Shown here in pieces: positions 9,441-16,923 of a stretch of 64,000 nt of DNA. The position numbers and the translations under genes are program-made. Each line of letters opens with the position of its first letter. The first letter of the stretch is position 1. This DNA comes from Streptomyces fumanus (GTDB taxonomy: Bacteria; Actinomycetota; Actinomycetes; Streptomycetales; Streptomycetaceae): contig NZ_BNBI01000014.1 in NCBI RefSeq assembly GCF_014655295.1, positions 62,001-126,000 of the forward strand, in the 5' to 3' direction. The notes beneath the pieces are model-generated. The model saw only the letters and a list, made by a program, of their open reading frames with translations. It was not told the origin of the DNA and made no database searches.

Positions 9441-9530
9441 ACTGTCCTCGCGGGCGAAGCCCGCATGTCGTTTCGGCAAAGACCTTCTCCTCCTTTCCGG
9501 TTGACGGATGGATACCTGTTAGGTTGCTCC

Positions 9531-9542
9531 ACACACGTGTGT
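9531..9542. promoter_or_regulatory. 12-bp perfect palindrome ACACACGTGTGT in the mycP divergent region
   Basis: Identical to the site at 342-353. It lies about 25 bases downstream of a TTGACG element, where a repressor would overlap or follow a rightward promoter. Confidence 0.5.
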
Positions 9543-9682
9543 TCGCGTGGAAGCGTCGGCCGGACCGTGTTCCGGTGGCAGGGCCGGTCGGGGTGTCTCC
9601 GCCCGGCGCCGTCCGCGGACGCGGACGAGACCACCCGCGGACACGTCACAACAACGGCGGATGAAGGCGAGTGGAGCCGAGC

Positions 9683-9784
9683 ATGATCGTTTCAGACGGC
9701 CGGGTGTCACGGCCGCGCCCAGGCCGCCCGCGGCGATGCCCCGCGCCGGCGACCGCGTGGTGCCCGACGGCACGGGCCGCGTGA
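9683..9784 (+). CDS. Possible 33-codon leader ORF coupled to the downstream gene
   Basis: An ATG at 9683 has GGAG six bases upstream and opens 33 codons ending in TGA at 9782-9784. That TGA overlaps, as TGATG, the ATG at 9784 that can start the large downstream gene in another frame. The peptide is Arg/Pro-rich with no recognisable domain. The arrangement resembles translational coupling. With no homologue known to me, it may be fortuitous in such GC-rich DNA. Confidence 0.3.
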   Translation: MIVSDGRVSRPRPGRPRRCPAPATAWCPTARAA

Positions 9785-12700
9785 TGATCCGCCGAGCCGC
9801 GCGCAGGCAGGACGACCGGCACCCCGGAGCGGCGGCCGGCGGAGCCCCCGGCCCCACGGTGAGCACCGTGGAGGGCGTGCACCTGGTACACGACGGGGAC
9901 GCTCCTCCCGCCGCGCTGCTGGAAGCCGCCGTGACACTGCGCGACGAACCCGCCGGACGGGCCACCGTCCTGGTGGCGGCCGTCCCGGGGGACGGGGAAC
10001 TCGACGACTTCGCGCATCTGCTGGCTCCCCTGGTGGGCGGCCTGCGCGCCCGAGGCGTCGGCGGGCTGCGGCTGGTGATGTCCCGGGGCGCCGTCGACCG
10101 CGCCGAGGAGCCGTCACCGGCCCGGCGGTTGTGCGAGGACTGGGGCCTGGAGGTGATCGCACCGAGCGGACGGGCCCTCGTGGTCCCCGGCGGCACCCTG
10201 TTCTCACCCGACGACGAGGGCGCCCAGGGCGGCTGGTGGCACTTCGCGCCCGGGGCGGTGCCGCGCCGGCTCGGCGCCCGGCTGCCCCCGCCCGGGTGGG
10301 AGCGGCACCTGTCCCGGGTCCCCTCCGACGTGGCCGGGGATCACGTCGTACGGCAGGTACCGGCCGGCCTTCTGATCCGTCCGGCGAAGGCGCCCGCCGA
10401 GGACGCGGACGCACTGGGCTTCGCCGTCCCGGTCGACCCCGCCCGGCCCCTCGTGCTGGTCGACGCGGGGGGCGGCCCCGACATCCCCGCCGACGCCGTG
10501 GCCGACATCCTGGCGGCCATGCCCCGACCGGCCCGGCAGGCGGTGACGCTGGCGCCCGCGGACGGACGCGATCTGCTGGCCCTCGGGCAGGAGACGGCCG
10601 ACGTACTGGGCCTGGACGTGCGCGTCGCCAGCGGCCTCCCCGTCCTGCTGGAGGAGGACCCGCCGGACGCCAGGGCCCGTACGGTCATCGTCGGACCGGA
10701 CGGCGCCCCGGCCTGGGAGCCGTACGTGGAGAGCGTCACCTGTCTCCCGGCGCCGGCCGGGCAGACGGCACCGGAGCCGACGGTGGACGGCTGGCGTCCG
10801 CCCGTCCCCGGACTCGGGAAGGGCGCCCGGCCCGGTGTCTTCCTCCTGGACGACCGCTGGCAGACGACGTCGACCTGGTCCGGGATCTGGGTGGGACGCC
10901 ACGAGGACCACCCGCCCCGCACCGCCCGATCGGCCGCCGGGGACGCGGTCACCATCGAACTGGGCGTTCCGGGCCGTGCCGTGGACGACTCCCTGTGGGA
11001 CGCGCTGGAACCCTTCTTCGAGGCACTGGAGGACGACGTGCGCGAGCGCGCTGTGATCCAGGTGCACGGCAACACGGGCGCCGCCGGCCTGCGGGCGCTG
11101 CGCCGGCTGGCCGTGCGGCACGGCATGGTGCTGGCACCGCGCGGCCGGCGCACGGGCGCACCGCAGGCGCCGGCTCCGGTGCTGCCCTCCCCCCTCGCGA
11201 GGCGGGCCGCGCCGCCCGCTGCGGCCGCACCGGTCACCGAGCCGGCACCTCCGTCCCAGGCGGCGCCGATCGCCCCGCCCGTGCAGTACGTCACCACGAC
11301 GGGTGGCGCGGGACCGGCCGATTACTCCCCGGCGACGGAGCCGGCGCCCGCCCCGGGCCCGGTGCCGGAACCTCCGGCCGCCGGCTCGTCCGCCGGGCAC
11401 CCGGTGGCTCCGTGGGCGGTCCACGCGCAGATCCCCGGTACGGCGGACCGGCCCGCCGGTCACCGTCCGGGCCGGGAGGGCGGTCCCGAAGCCAGGGCGG
11501 CGTCCGCCGCCGCGGAGGGCTCCTCCCCTCCCCGGCCGGCCGGCGGTACGCCCGCACCCTCCGTCCCGGCCTCGCCGGAGCCCGCCGCGTTCGGCGCCGC
11601 CGTCCCCGACAGCGAGGGCACTCGGCCTGCTCCCGGCCCGTGGGACCCGCCGGGTGGTGCGGAACCGGAGCCGGCCCCCGGCCCGTGGGCTTCGTCGGAA
11701 GGTGCGCGTCCGGAGCCTGCCGGCGGCCCGTGGGACCCGCCGGGTGGTGCGGAACCGGTTCCCGGCGCCGGTCCCTGGGCCTCGTCCGGCGGTGTGCGCT
11801 CGGGTGCCGATTCCGCCCCGTGGACCCTGCCGGACGGCACCGAACCGGTACCCGTCCCACCCCCCGGCCGCGAGGCGACGCCCCTCACCGGACTCCCTTC
11901 CCCCGTGCCGTCGGGACCCGAACCCCTCGCGCCCCCGCACACCTTTACCGGCCCGGACGTGACGGGGACCCCGTCGGCAGCGCGGCCGGCGGGGGAGCGG
12001 GCCCGTGCCCAGGAGCCGGGCGATACGGCGCCGCAGGACCCGCCCCCGGCACCCCCGTCCGGGGCGACCGCTCCGCACCCGGACCGAGCCGTTCTGCACG
12101 AGGTGACCTACGTGCCCGTCCTTCCCGACCACCGCAGCAGCGCGTCCGAACGGCAGATGCTGCGGGCCCATCTGGGCCCTGACTGGGAACGGCACAGCAG
12201 CGCCGCGCACCGGGTGCTCACCGCGCTGCCCGGACTGCGCACGGCCGGTGCGCAGGACGGCGATCCGGCCGCCGACCTCGCCGCCCTGTACGCGTACCTC
12301 GGCTCCGGCCGTCCGGGCGAACGAGAGCTGGCCACGGGGCTGGCCCACCGGGACCCCGGTACGTTGGCCTACCTCGGCTGTCTCGCCTCCGGCCTGGGCA
12401 GACTGCCGTCGTTCCGGGGCGCTGCCGTGCTGACGGCCGGAGTGTTCGACGAGGCGACGCTGACGTTGCTGCCCGGCGAAGAAGTCGGCGCGGCGACACC
12501 GGTCGTCACCCAGGGCGTCGACCCCTGGTACCCCGGCCTGCCCGACGACCACTACCTCATCTGGTCGTCGACCGGCCGCCGGGCCGCCCACCCGGCGGGG
12601 CCCGGCGGCGCCGGCCCGGCGGACGTCGTGTTCGGACCGGGCAGCCGGTTCCGGGTGCTGGAGGTGCGCGAACGCGGCGAGGCGAGCGTCGTCCTGCTCC

Positions 12701-12891
12701 GGGAGGTGCCCGTCGGCAGCCCCCCGGGCGTCCCCGGGATGCTCGACGCCTCGGACCTCTCCGTCCTGGAGCGGCTGCGCGCGCTGGCCGACCGGCCCGC
12801 CGAACCGGTGGACGGCGCCCTCTGGCCGGCCGGCAGGCAGGGCCTCCTCGGGATCATGGCCGACCCCTCTCCCGGCCGGGCGACCCCGTGA
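9784..12891 (+). CDS. Large Pro-rich type VII-associated protein, possible ART-like C-terminal domain
   Basis: About 1035 residues, no signal peptide or membrane helix. An N-terminal globular part (about residues 25-465) of unknown fold is followed by a long Pro/Ala/Gly linker (about 470-760) with GPWDPPGGAEP-type repeats and then a C-terminal domain. That domain has an SFRGA segment, then YLIWSSTGRRA, then a VVFGPGSRFRVLEV strand, the order of the R-S-E motifs of ADP-ribosyltransferases, but the catalytic Glu position before VVF is Asp. Start uncertain: ATG 9784 (TGATG overlap with a leader ORF) is used; ATG 9661 in the same frame is an alternative. Its place beside mycP suggests a secreted effector or accessory factor; the enzymatic role is inference. 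Confidence 0.8.
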   Translation: MIRRAARRQDDRHPGAAAGGAPGPTVSTVEGVHLVHDGDAPPAALLEAAVTLRDEPAGRATVLVAAVPGDGELDDFAHLLAPLVGGLRARGVGGLRLVMSRGAVDRAEEPSPARRLCEDWGLEVIAPSGRALVVPGGTLFSPDDEGAQGGWWHFAPGAVPRRLGARLPPPGWERHLSRVPSDVAGDHVVRQVPAGLLIRPAKAPAEDADALGFAVPVDPARPLVLVDAGGGPDIPADAVADILAAMPRPARQAVTLAPADGRDLLALGQETADVLGLDVRVASGLPVLLEEDPPDARARTVIVGPDGAPAWEPYVESVTCLPAPAGQTAPEPTVDGWRPPVPGLGKGARPGVFLLDDRWQTTSTWSGIWVGRHEDHPPRTARSAAGDAVTIELGVPGRAVDDSLWDALEPFFEALEDDVRERAVIQVHGNTGAAGLRALRRLAVRHGMVLAPRGRRTGAPQAPAPVLPSPLARRAAPPAAAAPVTEPAPPSQAAPIAPPVQYVTTTGGAGPADYSPATEPAPAPGPVPEPPAAGSSAGHPVAPWAVHAQIPGTADRPAGHRPGREGGPEARAASAAAEGSSPPRPAGGTPAPSVPASPEPAAFGAAVPDSEGTRPAPGPWDPPGGAEPEPAPGPWASSEGARPEPAGGPWDPPGGAEPVPGAGPWASSGGVRSGADSAPWTLPDGTEPVPVPPPGREATPLTGLPSPVPSGPEPLAPPHTFTGPDVTGTPSAARPAGERARAQEPGDTAPQDPPPAPPSGATAPHPDRAVLHEVTYVPVLPDHRSSASERQMLRAHLGPDWERHSSAAHRVLTALPGLRTAGAQDGDPAADLAALYAYLGSGRPGERELATGLAHRDPGTLAYLGCLASGLGRLPSFRGAAVLTAGVFDEATLTLLPGEEVGAATPVVTQGVDPWYPGLPDDHYLIWSSTGRRAAHPAGPGGAGPADVVFGPGSRFRVLEVRERGEASVVLLREVPVGSPPGVPGMLDASDLSVLERLRALADRPAEPVDGALWPAGRQGLLGIMADPSPGRATP
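11635..11860 (+). repeat. In-frame Pro-rich repeats in the type VII-associated protein
   Basis: The linker carries five copies of a roughly 15-residue unit built on GPW-x4-G. A stretch of about 34 bases beginning GGCCCGTGGGACCCGCCGGG is identical at 11635 and 11725, exactly 90 bases apart, showing in-frame duplication. Confidence 0.75.
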
Positions 12892-12984
12892 ACCACGCGT
12901 GAACTCCCGTCCCTTCCCGGCCACTTCCTTATGTGTGCCCGGGAGGCACGGGTGCCCCTGACCCTCCCAACCCAAGGAGCACGG

Positions 12985-14439
12985 ATGTCATCGACCCCAG
13001 CGGCGTCCTCCGGCGCCGGACCGGCCCCGGCGGCCGGGGCGGCACCGGGACCGCGCCGTATCCGCCGTGCCGTGGCCCTGCCGTCCGAGGACGGTGGGAC
13101 CGGCCCGTTCCGCGCGGCGGCCGCTTCGGACCGGACCTCGGCCGTCCCGGCGTCCGCGCCGGAAACAACCGTCCCGGCGTCGTCGCCGCTCGCCGGCCCC
13201 GCCGCCCGGCGCCGGTCCGTGGAACCCCCGGCCGGGCCGCCGGTGCCTGAGGCGCCCGCCCACGAGGAGGCGGACGGCCCGGCCGCCGACGGCGTACGCG
13301 GGGTGACCGCGCCGCGCAGCCGCGGTGGTGCGCAGCGGCCCGGCCGGACCGCGTCCGCAGCCCACAGGTCGGGCAAGCCGCTGCTGATGGCCGCGGCCGT
13401 CGCCGGCGCCGTGCTGGCCTCCGTACCGCTGCTGACCCACCACGGCGGCAGGACCCAGTACGAGGGCCTCGGCAGGCCGGTGCCCGTCGCCTCCGACGCC
13501 CAGGACGGTGACGGCCCGGGAACGGTCACCGACACAGGCCCCGCCGTCGAGCCCCTGCAGGACCCCGCGCAGGGCACCGCCGGCCCCGTCGTCCCGCAGC
13601 CGGCCCCTTCGGCGGCCCCGGACCGTGCGCCGACGGCGGCGGACGCGGCCGGCCCGAAGACCGGAACGGGCACCGAGCACGGACCCCGGTCCGTCCGGTC
13701 CGCCTCGCGGCAGCAGGACGACCGGGCCGGCCACACCCCCGGCCCGCTCCGCCCGCCGTCCGGCGGGTCCGCCGTCGGGCGTCCCACCGCCGACGGCGGC
13801 GGCACGGCCGCCGGTACCGAAGGGAAGAAGACGCACACCCCCGCGCACACCCCCGCGCACACCCCCGCGCCGGTGAAGCGGGACGCCGACAGGTCCCCGG
13901 TCCGGGCAGCGGCCGCGCGCACCGCGGCCGGCGCGGTCTCCGGCACCTCCGAGGCGGCGGACGACTCCCACGTGACCACGGCCGCGGCCAGGACCACCAC
14001 CGCTCCGGCCAAGTCCGCGACCCCCGTGAAGGCCGCCGCCACGCCCGCGAAGACGGCGACGCCCGTCAAGGCCGCGGCCACGACGACCACCGCCAAGCGC
14101 GCCTGGGGGACCCGCGTGGTGACCGCCACCACGGTCCTCGGCCCGGGCGAGAGCATCGCGTCGGACCGCATGAAGCTCACCATGCGGACCGACGGCGACC
14201 TGGTCGTCACCGACGAGAACGGCACGGTCCGCTGGTCGTCGCACACGGCCGGCACCGGCAACCGGGCCGTCTTCCAGGACGACGGCCACCTCGTCGTCTA
14301 CGCGAAGGACAACACCACCGCGTGGTCCTCCGGGACCGCCGGCAACGCCGGTGCGCAGTTGGTGATCCAGGCCGACGGCAACGTCACCATCGTGTCCGCC
14401 GGCGGTGCCGTCCTGTGGGCGGCCGGTACCCAGCACTGA
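12985..14439 (+). CDS. Membrane-anchored bulb-type lectin-like protein
   Basis: A 484-residue protein: disordered Pro/Ala-rich N-terminus (1-128), one transmembrane helix at about 130-150 (KPLLMAAAVAGAVLASVPLL), a long Thr/Pro/Lys-rich stalk and a C-terminal B-lectin domain (about 380-484). The lectin part has three beta-prism repeats; mannose-binding motifs (QxDxNxVxY) appear degraded as QDDGHLVVY and QADGNVTIV. Topology predicts a cytoplasmic N-terminus with the lectin on the outer face. ATG 12985 has AAGGAG five bases upstream. It follows the Pro-rich gene by 93 bases on the same strand and is probably part of the secretion locus. It could bind the cell's own glycan or display on the wall; both are inference. 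Confidence 0.88.
   Translation: MSSTPAASSGAGPAPAAGAAPGPRRIRRAVALPSEDGGTGPFRAAAASDRTSAVPASAPETTVPASSPLAGPAARRRSVEPPAGPPVPEAPAHEEADGPAADGVRGVTAPRSRGGAQRPGRTASAAHRSGKPLLMAAAVAGAVLASVPLLTHHGGRTQYEGLGRPVPVASDAQDGDGPGTVTDTGPAVEPLQDPAQGTAGPVVPQPAPSAAPDRAPTAADAAGPKTGTGTEHGPRSVRSASRQQDDRAGHTPGPLRPPSGGSAVGRPTADGGGTAAGTEGKKTHTPAHTPAHTPAPVKRDADRSPVRAAAARTAAGAVSGTSEAADDSHVTTAAARTTTAPAKSATPVKAAATPAKTATPVKAAATTTTAKRAWGTRVVTATTVLGPGESIASDRMKLTMRTDGDLVVTDENGTVRWSSHTAGTGNRAVFQDDGHLVVYAKDNTTAWSSGTAGNAGAQLVIQADGNVTIVSAGGAVLWAAGTQH
13834..13869 (+). repeat. Three perfect 12-bp repeats encoding HTPA
   Basis: Unit CACACCCCCGCG occurs three times head to tail, encoding His-Thr-Pro-Ala in the extracellular stalk of the lectin-like protein. 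Being a multiple of three, copy-number change would keep the frame. Confidence 0.85.
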
Positions 14440-14518
14440 CCCCGGGGACACCCCGTCGTCGTCCCCGCCCGGCTGGAGCCACCGGCCGGGCGGGCCACAG
14501 CCGTCAGGAGGAAGCGAC

Positions 14519-14578
14519 ATGAGAGCGGCCGACTGGGAGGCGCTGGAGGGCCGAATCGAGGACGGGACCTTCCTCTGA
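14519..14578 (+). CDS. Possible 19-residue ORF with strong ribosome site
   Basis: AGGAGG lies seven bases before ATG 14519 and opens a 19-codon frame (MRAADWEALEGRIEDGTFL, stop TGA 14576-14578). The peptide is acidic with no known family. It lies 79 bases after the lectin gene. It may be a genuine small protein, a leader peptide, or the 5' stub of a decayed gene. The 288 bases that follow up to 14866 show no gene I can support. Confidence 0.35.
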   Translation: MRAADWEALEGRIEDGTFL

Positions 14579-14866
14579 CCCGGCTGGTGAGGCGGACCGT
14601 CGTTCGCGGCGGCACTGGGCTGAGGCCGCGTCAAAGGGCCCGGCGCATTGAGTCATTCGACAGAAGCGCAGGCATGGCCGACCGGGCTGTACTGATGGCC
14701 GGGCCGCTGCTGAACCGCCCGCCCGCCGACCGGCAGCGGACCGGCGCGCCGCTGGTCCGGCTCCGCCGCGGCCCGCCCGCCCACTCGCCCCGGCCTGCTA
14801 CGGCCTGACGAGCCGGACCCGTCCCGGTCCGAACCCCGATGGATCCACCGAAAGGAAGTCTCCTCC

Positions 14867-15481
14867 ATGACCCGCAAGCCGATCCGTGCCATCGTCGCGG
14901 CCGCCGTGGCCGCCTGCGCCGCCGCCGGCACCGTGGTGGTCGCGCAGCCGTCCGTCGCCGGCAATCAGCACCAGCAGCAGACGGGCGGGCATGCCTGGCC
15001 GTGGAAGCTGGTCGACACCTCCCCGGACCTGGTCCGGCCCGAGGCGCTCACCGTGGACCGCTCGATCGGGCAGCGCCGTGCGGCCCTCGAAGTACGGCTG
15101 GCCCAGCAGTTGTACACCTTCTGGAACACCGGTGAGAAGAAGTACCTCGACCTGGCCGTCAGCCCGGACTTCCGGGACAACACCCTGCCGCCCGGCCGTC
15201 CGCAGGGGCCCACCGGCCCCCTGTTCGCCTCGGCTGCCTTCCGCGCCGCCGTACCCGACCTGACCTGCGAGCTGGCCGATCTGCTGGTCACCGGAGACAA
15301 GATCACTGCCCGGCTGGTCTTCCGCGGCCACTTCACCGGCATCTACAACGGTGTCCGGGGCAAGGGCCAGACGGTCGACTTCAACGCCATCGACATCCAG
15401 CACGCCGGCGCCCGGCAGATCGTCGAGGACTGGCACATCGAGGACAACCAGACCCTGTTGTCCCAGCTCGGCGTCGCCTGA
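14867..15481 (+). CDS. Secreted SnoaL-like (ester cyclase/NTF2-fold) protein
   Basis: A 204-residue protein with a clear signal peptide (Arg/Lys n-region, Ala/Val-rich core, cleavage near residue 31-33). The rest has the SnoaL-like polyketide cyclase pattern: a conserved PTGP segment, a strand pair ending in VFRGHFTG, and a C-terminal IVEDWHIEDN stretch. SnoaL-like folds bind hydrophobic ligands in a cone-shaped pocket; most secreted members have no proven reaction, so substrate is not assigned. The ATG at 14867 has an AAAGGAAG ribosome site. It stands alone between the type VII locus and rsgA. Confidence 0.8.
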   Translation: MTRKPIRAIVAAAVAACAAAGTVVVAQPSVAGNQHQQQTGGHAWPWKLVDTSPDLVRPEALTVDRSIGQRRAALEVRLAQQLYTFWNTGEKKYLDLAVSPDFRDNTLPPGRPQGPTGPLFASAAFRAAVPDLTCELADLLVTGDKITARLVFRGHFTGIYNGVRGKGQTVDFNAIDIQHAGARQIVEDWHIEDNQTLLSQLGVA

Positions 15482-15628
15482 ACCGGCACACGGACCGGGG
15501 CCGCAGCTCCGGTCCGGTCCGCGAAAATCACTCGCGGCCGTCGGCACGGGTGGCTACGCTCATGTCCGTTCTCGCGGCCGCTGCGTGCCGCCGCTGTCCG
15601 CTGTGCGTGATCTTGGAGGTGTTGACCG

Positions 15629-15700
15629 ATGGCTGTCGTTGCGATGGGCGCTGCCCGCATCCGGAAGTTCCCTCAGTCCACCTCCGTGGCCACCGGCTGA
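15629..15700 (+). CDS. Possible 23-residue leader ORF upstream of rsgA
   Basis: GGAGGT lies eight bases before ATG 15629, which opens a 23-codon frame ending TGA at 15698-15700, 52 bases before the rsgA start. A TACGCT hexamer preceded by TGG, at about 15555-15560, could be a -10 element. The peptide (MAVVAMGAARIRKFPQ...) has no known family. It could be a leader peptide controlling rsgA or a remnant. Confidence 0.33.
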   Translation: MAVVAMGAARIRKFPQSTSVATG

Positions 15701-15752
15701 CGACACCAGCGCGTCCGCGCGCGCCGGGGCCGCCCCTTCGAAGGGTCACCCC

Positions 15753-16856
15753 TTGACTCACCCCGCCACCTCCTCCACCGCTTCCTCCGTACTGACCGCC
15801 CACGGCTGGGACACCGCCTGGGCCGACGCGTTCGCCCCGTACGCCGCCCAAGGGCTGGTGCCCGGCCGGGTGATCCGGGTCGACCGGGGCCAGTGCGACG
15901 TGATCACCGCCGACGGCGTGTGCCGCGCCGACACCGCGTTCGTCACCCCGCCCGACCCGCTGCGCGTCGTCTGCACCGGCGACTGGGTCGCCGTCGACCC
16001 CGCCGGCAGCCCGCGCTACGTGCGGACCTACCTGCCGCGCCGCACCGCCTTCGTGCGGTCCACCTCCTCCCAGCGGTCCGAGGGGCAGATCCTCGCCGCC
16101 AACGTCGACCACGCCGTGGTCGCCGTCTCCCTCGCCGCCGAACTGGACCTGGCCCGCGTCGAACGGTTCCTGGCGCTGGCCTGGGAGTCCGGGGCCCAGC
16201 CCCTGGTGGTGCTCACCAAGGCCGACCTGGTGCCCGACCCGGTGACGCTGGGGCACCTCGTGCGGGACGTGGAGACCAGCGCGCCCGGCGTGCCGGTGCT
16301 CACCGTCAGCGCCACCCACGGGGAGGGCCTGGACGTCCTCGCGGCGGTCGTCGCGGGCGGCACCGCGGTGCTGCTCGGCCAGTCCGGCGCCGGCAAGTCC
16401 ACCCTCGCCAACGCCCTGCTCGGCGAGGAGGTGATGGACGTCCAGGCCATTCGTGACGTGGACGGCAAGGGACGGCACACCACCACCACCCGCAACCTGC
16501 TCGCCCTGCCCGGCGGGGGAGTGCTCATCGACACCCCCGGGCTGCGGGGCGTCGGCCTGTGGGACGCTGGCGGCGGCGTCGGCCAGGTCTTCGCCGAGAT
16601 CGAGGAGCTGGCCGGGGACTGCCGGTTCCACGACTGCGCCCACGAGCGCGAACCGGGCTGCGCGGTGCTGGCCGCCGTGGACTCCGGCGAGCTGCCCCAG
16701 CGGCGGCTGGAGAGCTACCGCAAGCTGCTGCGGGAGAACCAGCGCATCGTCGCCCGCACCGACGCCCGGCTCCGCGCGGAGCTGCGCAAGGAGTGGAAGC
16801 GCCGGGGCGCCGAGGGCCGGGCGGCCATGGAGATGAAGCGGGGCCGCCACCGCTGA
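15753..16856 (+). CDS. rsgA: Ribosome small-subunit-dependent GTPase RsgA
   Basis: A 367-residue circularly permuted GTPase that checks late 30S subunit maturation. An OB-fold region (about 35-95) precedes the permuted G domain: G4 TKAD at 155-158, G1 GQSGAGKST at 209-217, G3 DTPG at 260-263. The C-terminal zinc site DCRFHDCAHEREPGC supplies Cys290, Cys295, His297 and Cys303. The order G4-G1-G3 and the zinc site are diagnostic. The TTG at 15753 is used because GAAGGG lies just upstream and no better in-frame start exists before the OB domain. A strong hairpin follows at 16883-16912. Confidence 0.93.
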   Translation: MTHPATSSTASSVLTAHGWDTAWADAFAPYAAQGLVPGRVIRVDRGQCDVITADGVCRADTAFVTPPDPLRVVCTGDWVAVDPAGSPRYVRTYLPRRTAFVRSTSSQRSEGQILAANVDHAVVAVSLAAELDLARVERFLALAWESGAQPLVVLTKADLVPDPVTLGHLVRDVETSAPGVPVLTVSATHGEGLDVLAAVVAGGTAVLLGQSGAGKSTLANALLGEEVMDVQAIRDVDGKGRHTTTTRNLLALPGGGVLIDTPGLRGVGLWDAGGGVGQVFAEIEELAGDCRFHDCAHEREPGCAVLAAVDSGELPQRRLESYRKLLRENQRIVARTDARLRAELRKEWKRRGAEGRAAMEMKRGRHR

Positions 16857-16882
16857 CCCGCCCTCGGCCGCCACGTCCGATT

Positions 16883-16912
16883 TCCGCCGGTCCCGGCCCC
16901 GGGACCGGCGGA
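16883..16912. terminator. 12-bp perfect hairpin between rsgA and the ada/alkA gene
   Basis: TCCGCCGGTCCC pairs with GGGACCGGCGGA around a six-base loop. There is no U-tract, as usual in Streptomyces. It ends only 11 bases before the next start codon, so it is either the rsgA terminator or a structure in the 5' end of the next mRNA. Confidence 0.6.
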
Positions 16913-16923
16913 CACTGGACGAT

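Larger units (their letters stand above)
9283..9682. promoter_or_regulatory. Divergent promoter region mycP / Pro-rich type VII gene
   Basis: About 400 bases with no convincing gene before the short ORF at 9683. It holds three copies of the locus palindrome: 9407-9414, 9433-9440 and the perfect 12-bp copy at 9531-9542. A TTGACG at 9501-9506, shortly before the last, is a possible -35 element for rightward transcription. Confidence 0.55.

Noticed and set aside
13834-13869. Tandem 12-bp repeats considered as a CRISPR or iteron array
   Set aside because: They are in-frame codons (His-Thr-Pro-Ala) of the lectin stalk with no spacers.
14587-14964. Short frames on both strands before the SnoaL-like gene
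   Set aside because: Low-complexity Arg/Pro/Ala sequence, no ribosome site, and one overlaps the signal peptide of the real gene.
15550-15756. Cys-rich 68-codon frame upstream of rsgA, possible Cys-sensing leader
   Set aside because: No ribosome site, overlaps the better-supported short ORF at 15629, and the cysteines follow from GC-rich TGC runs.
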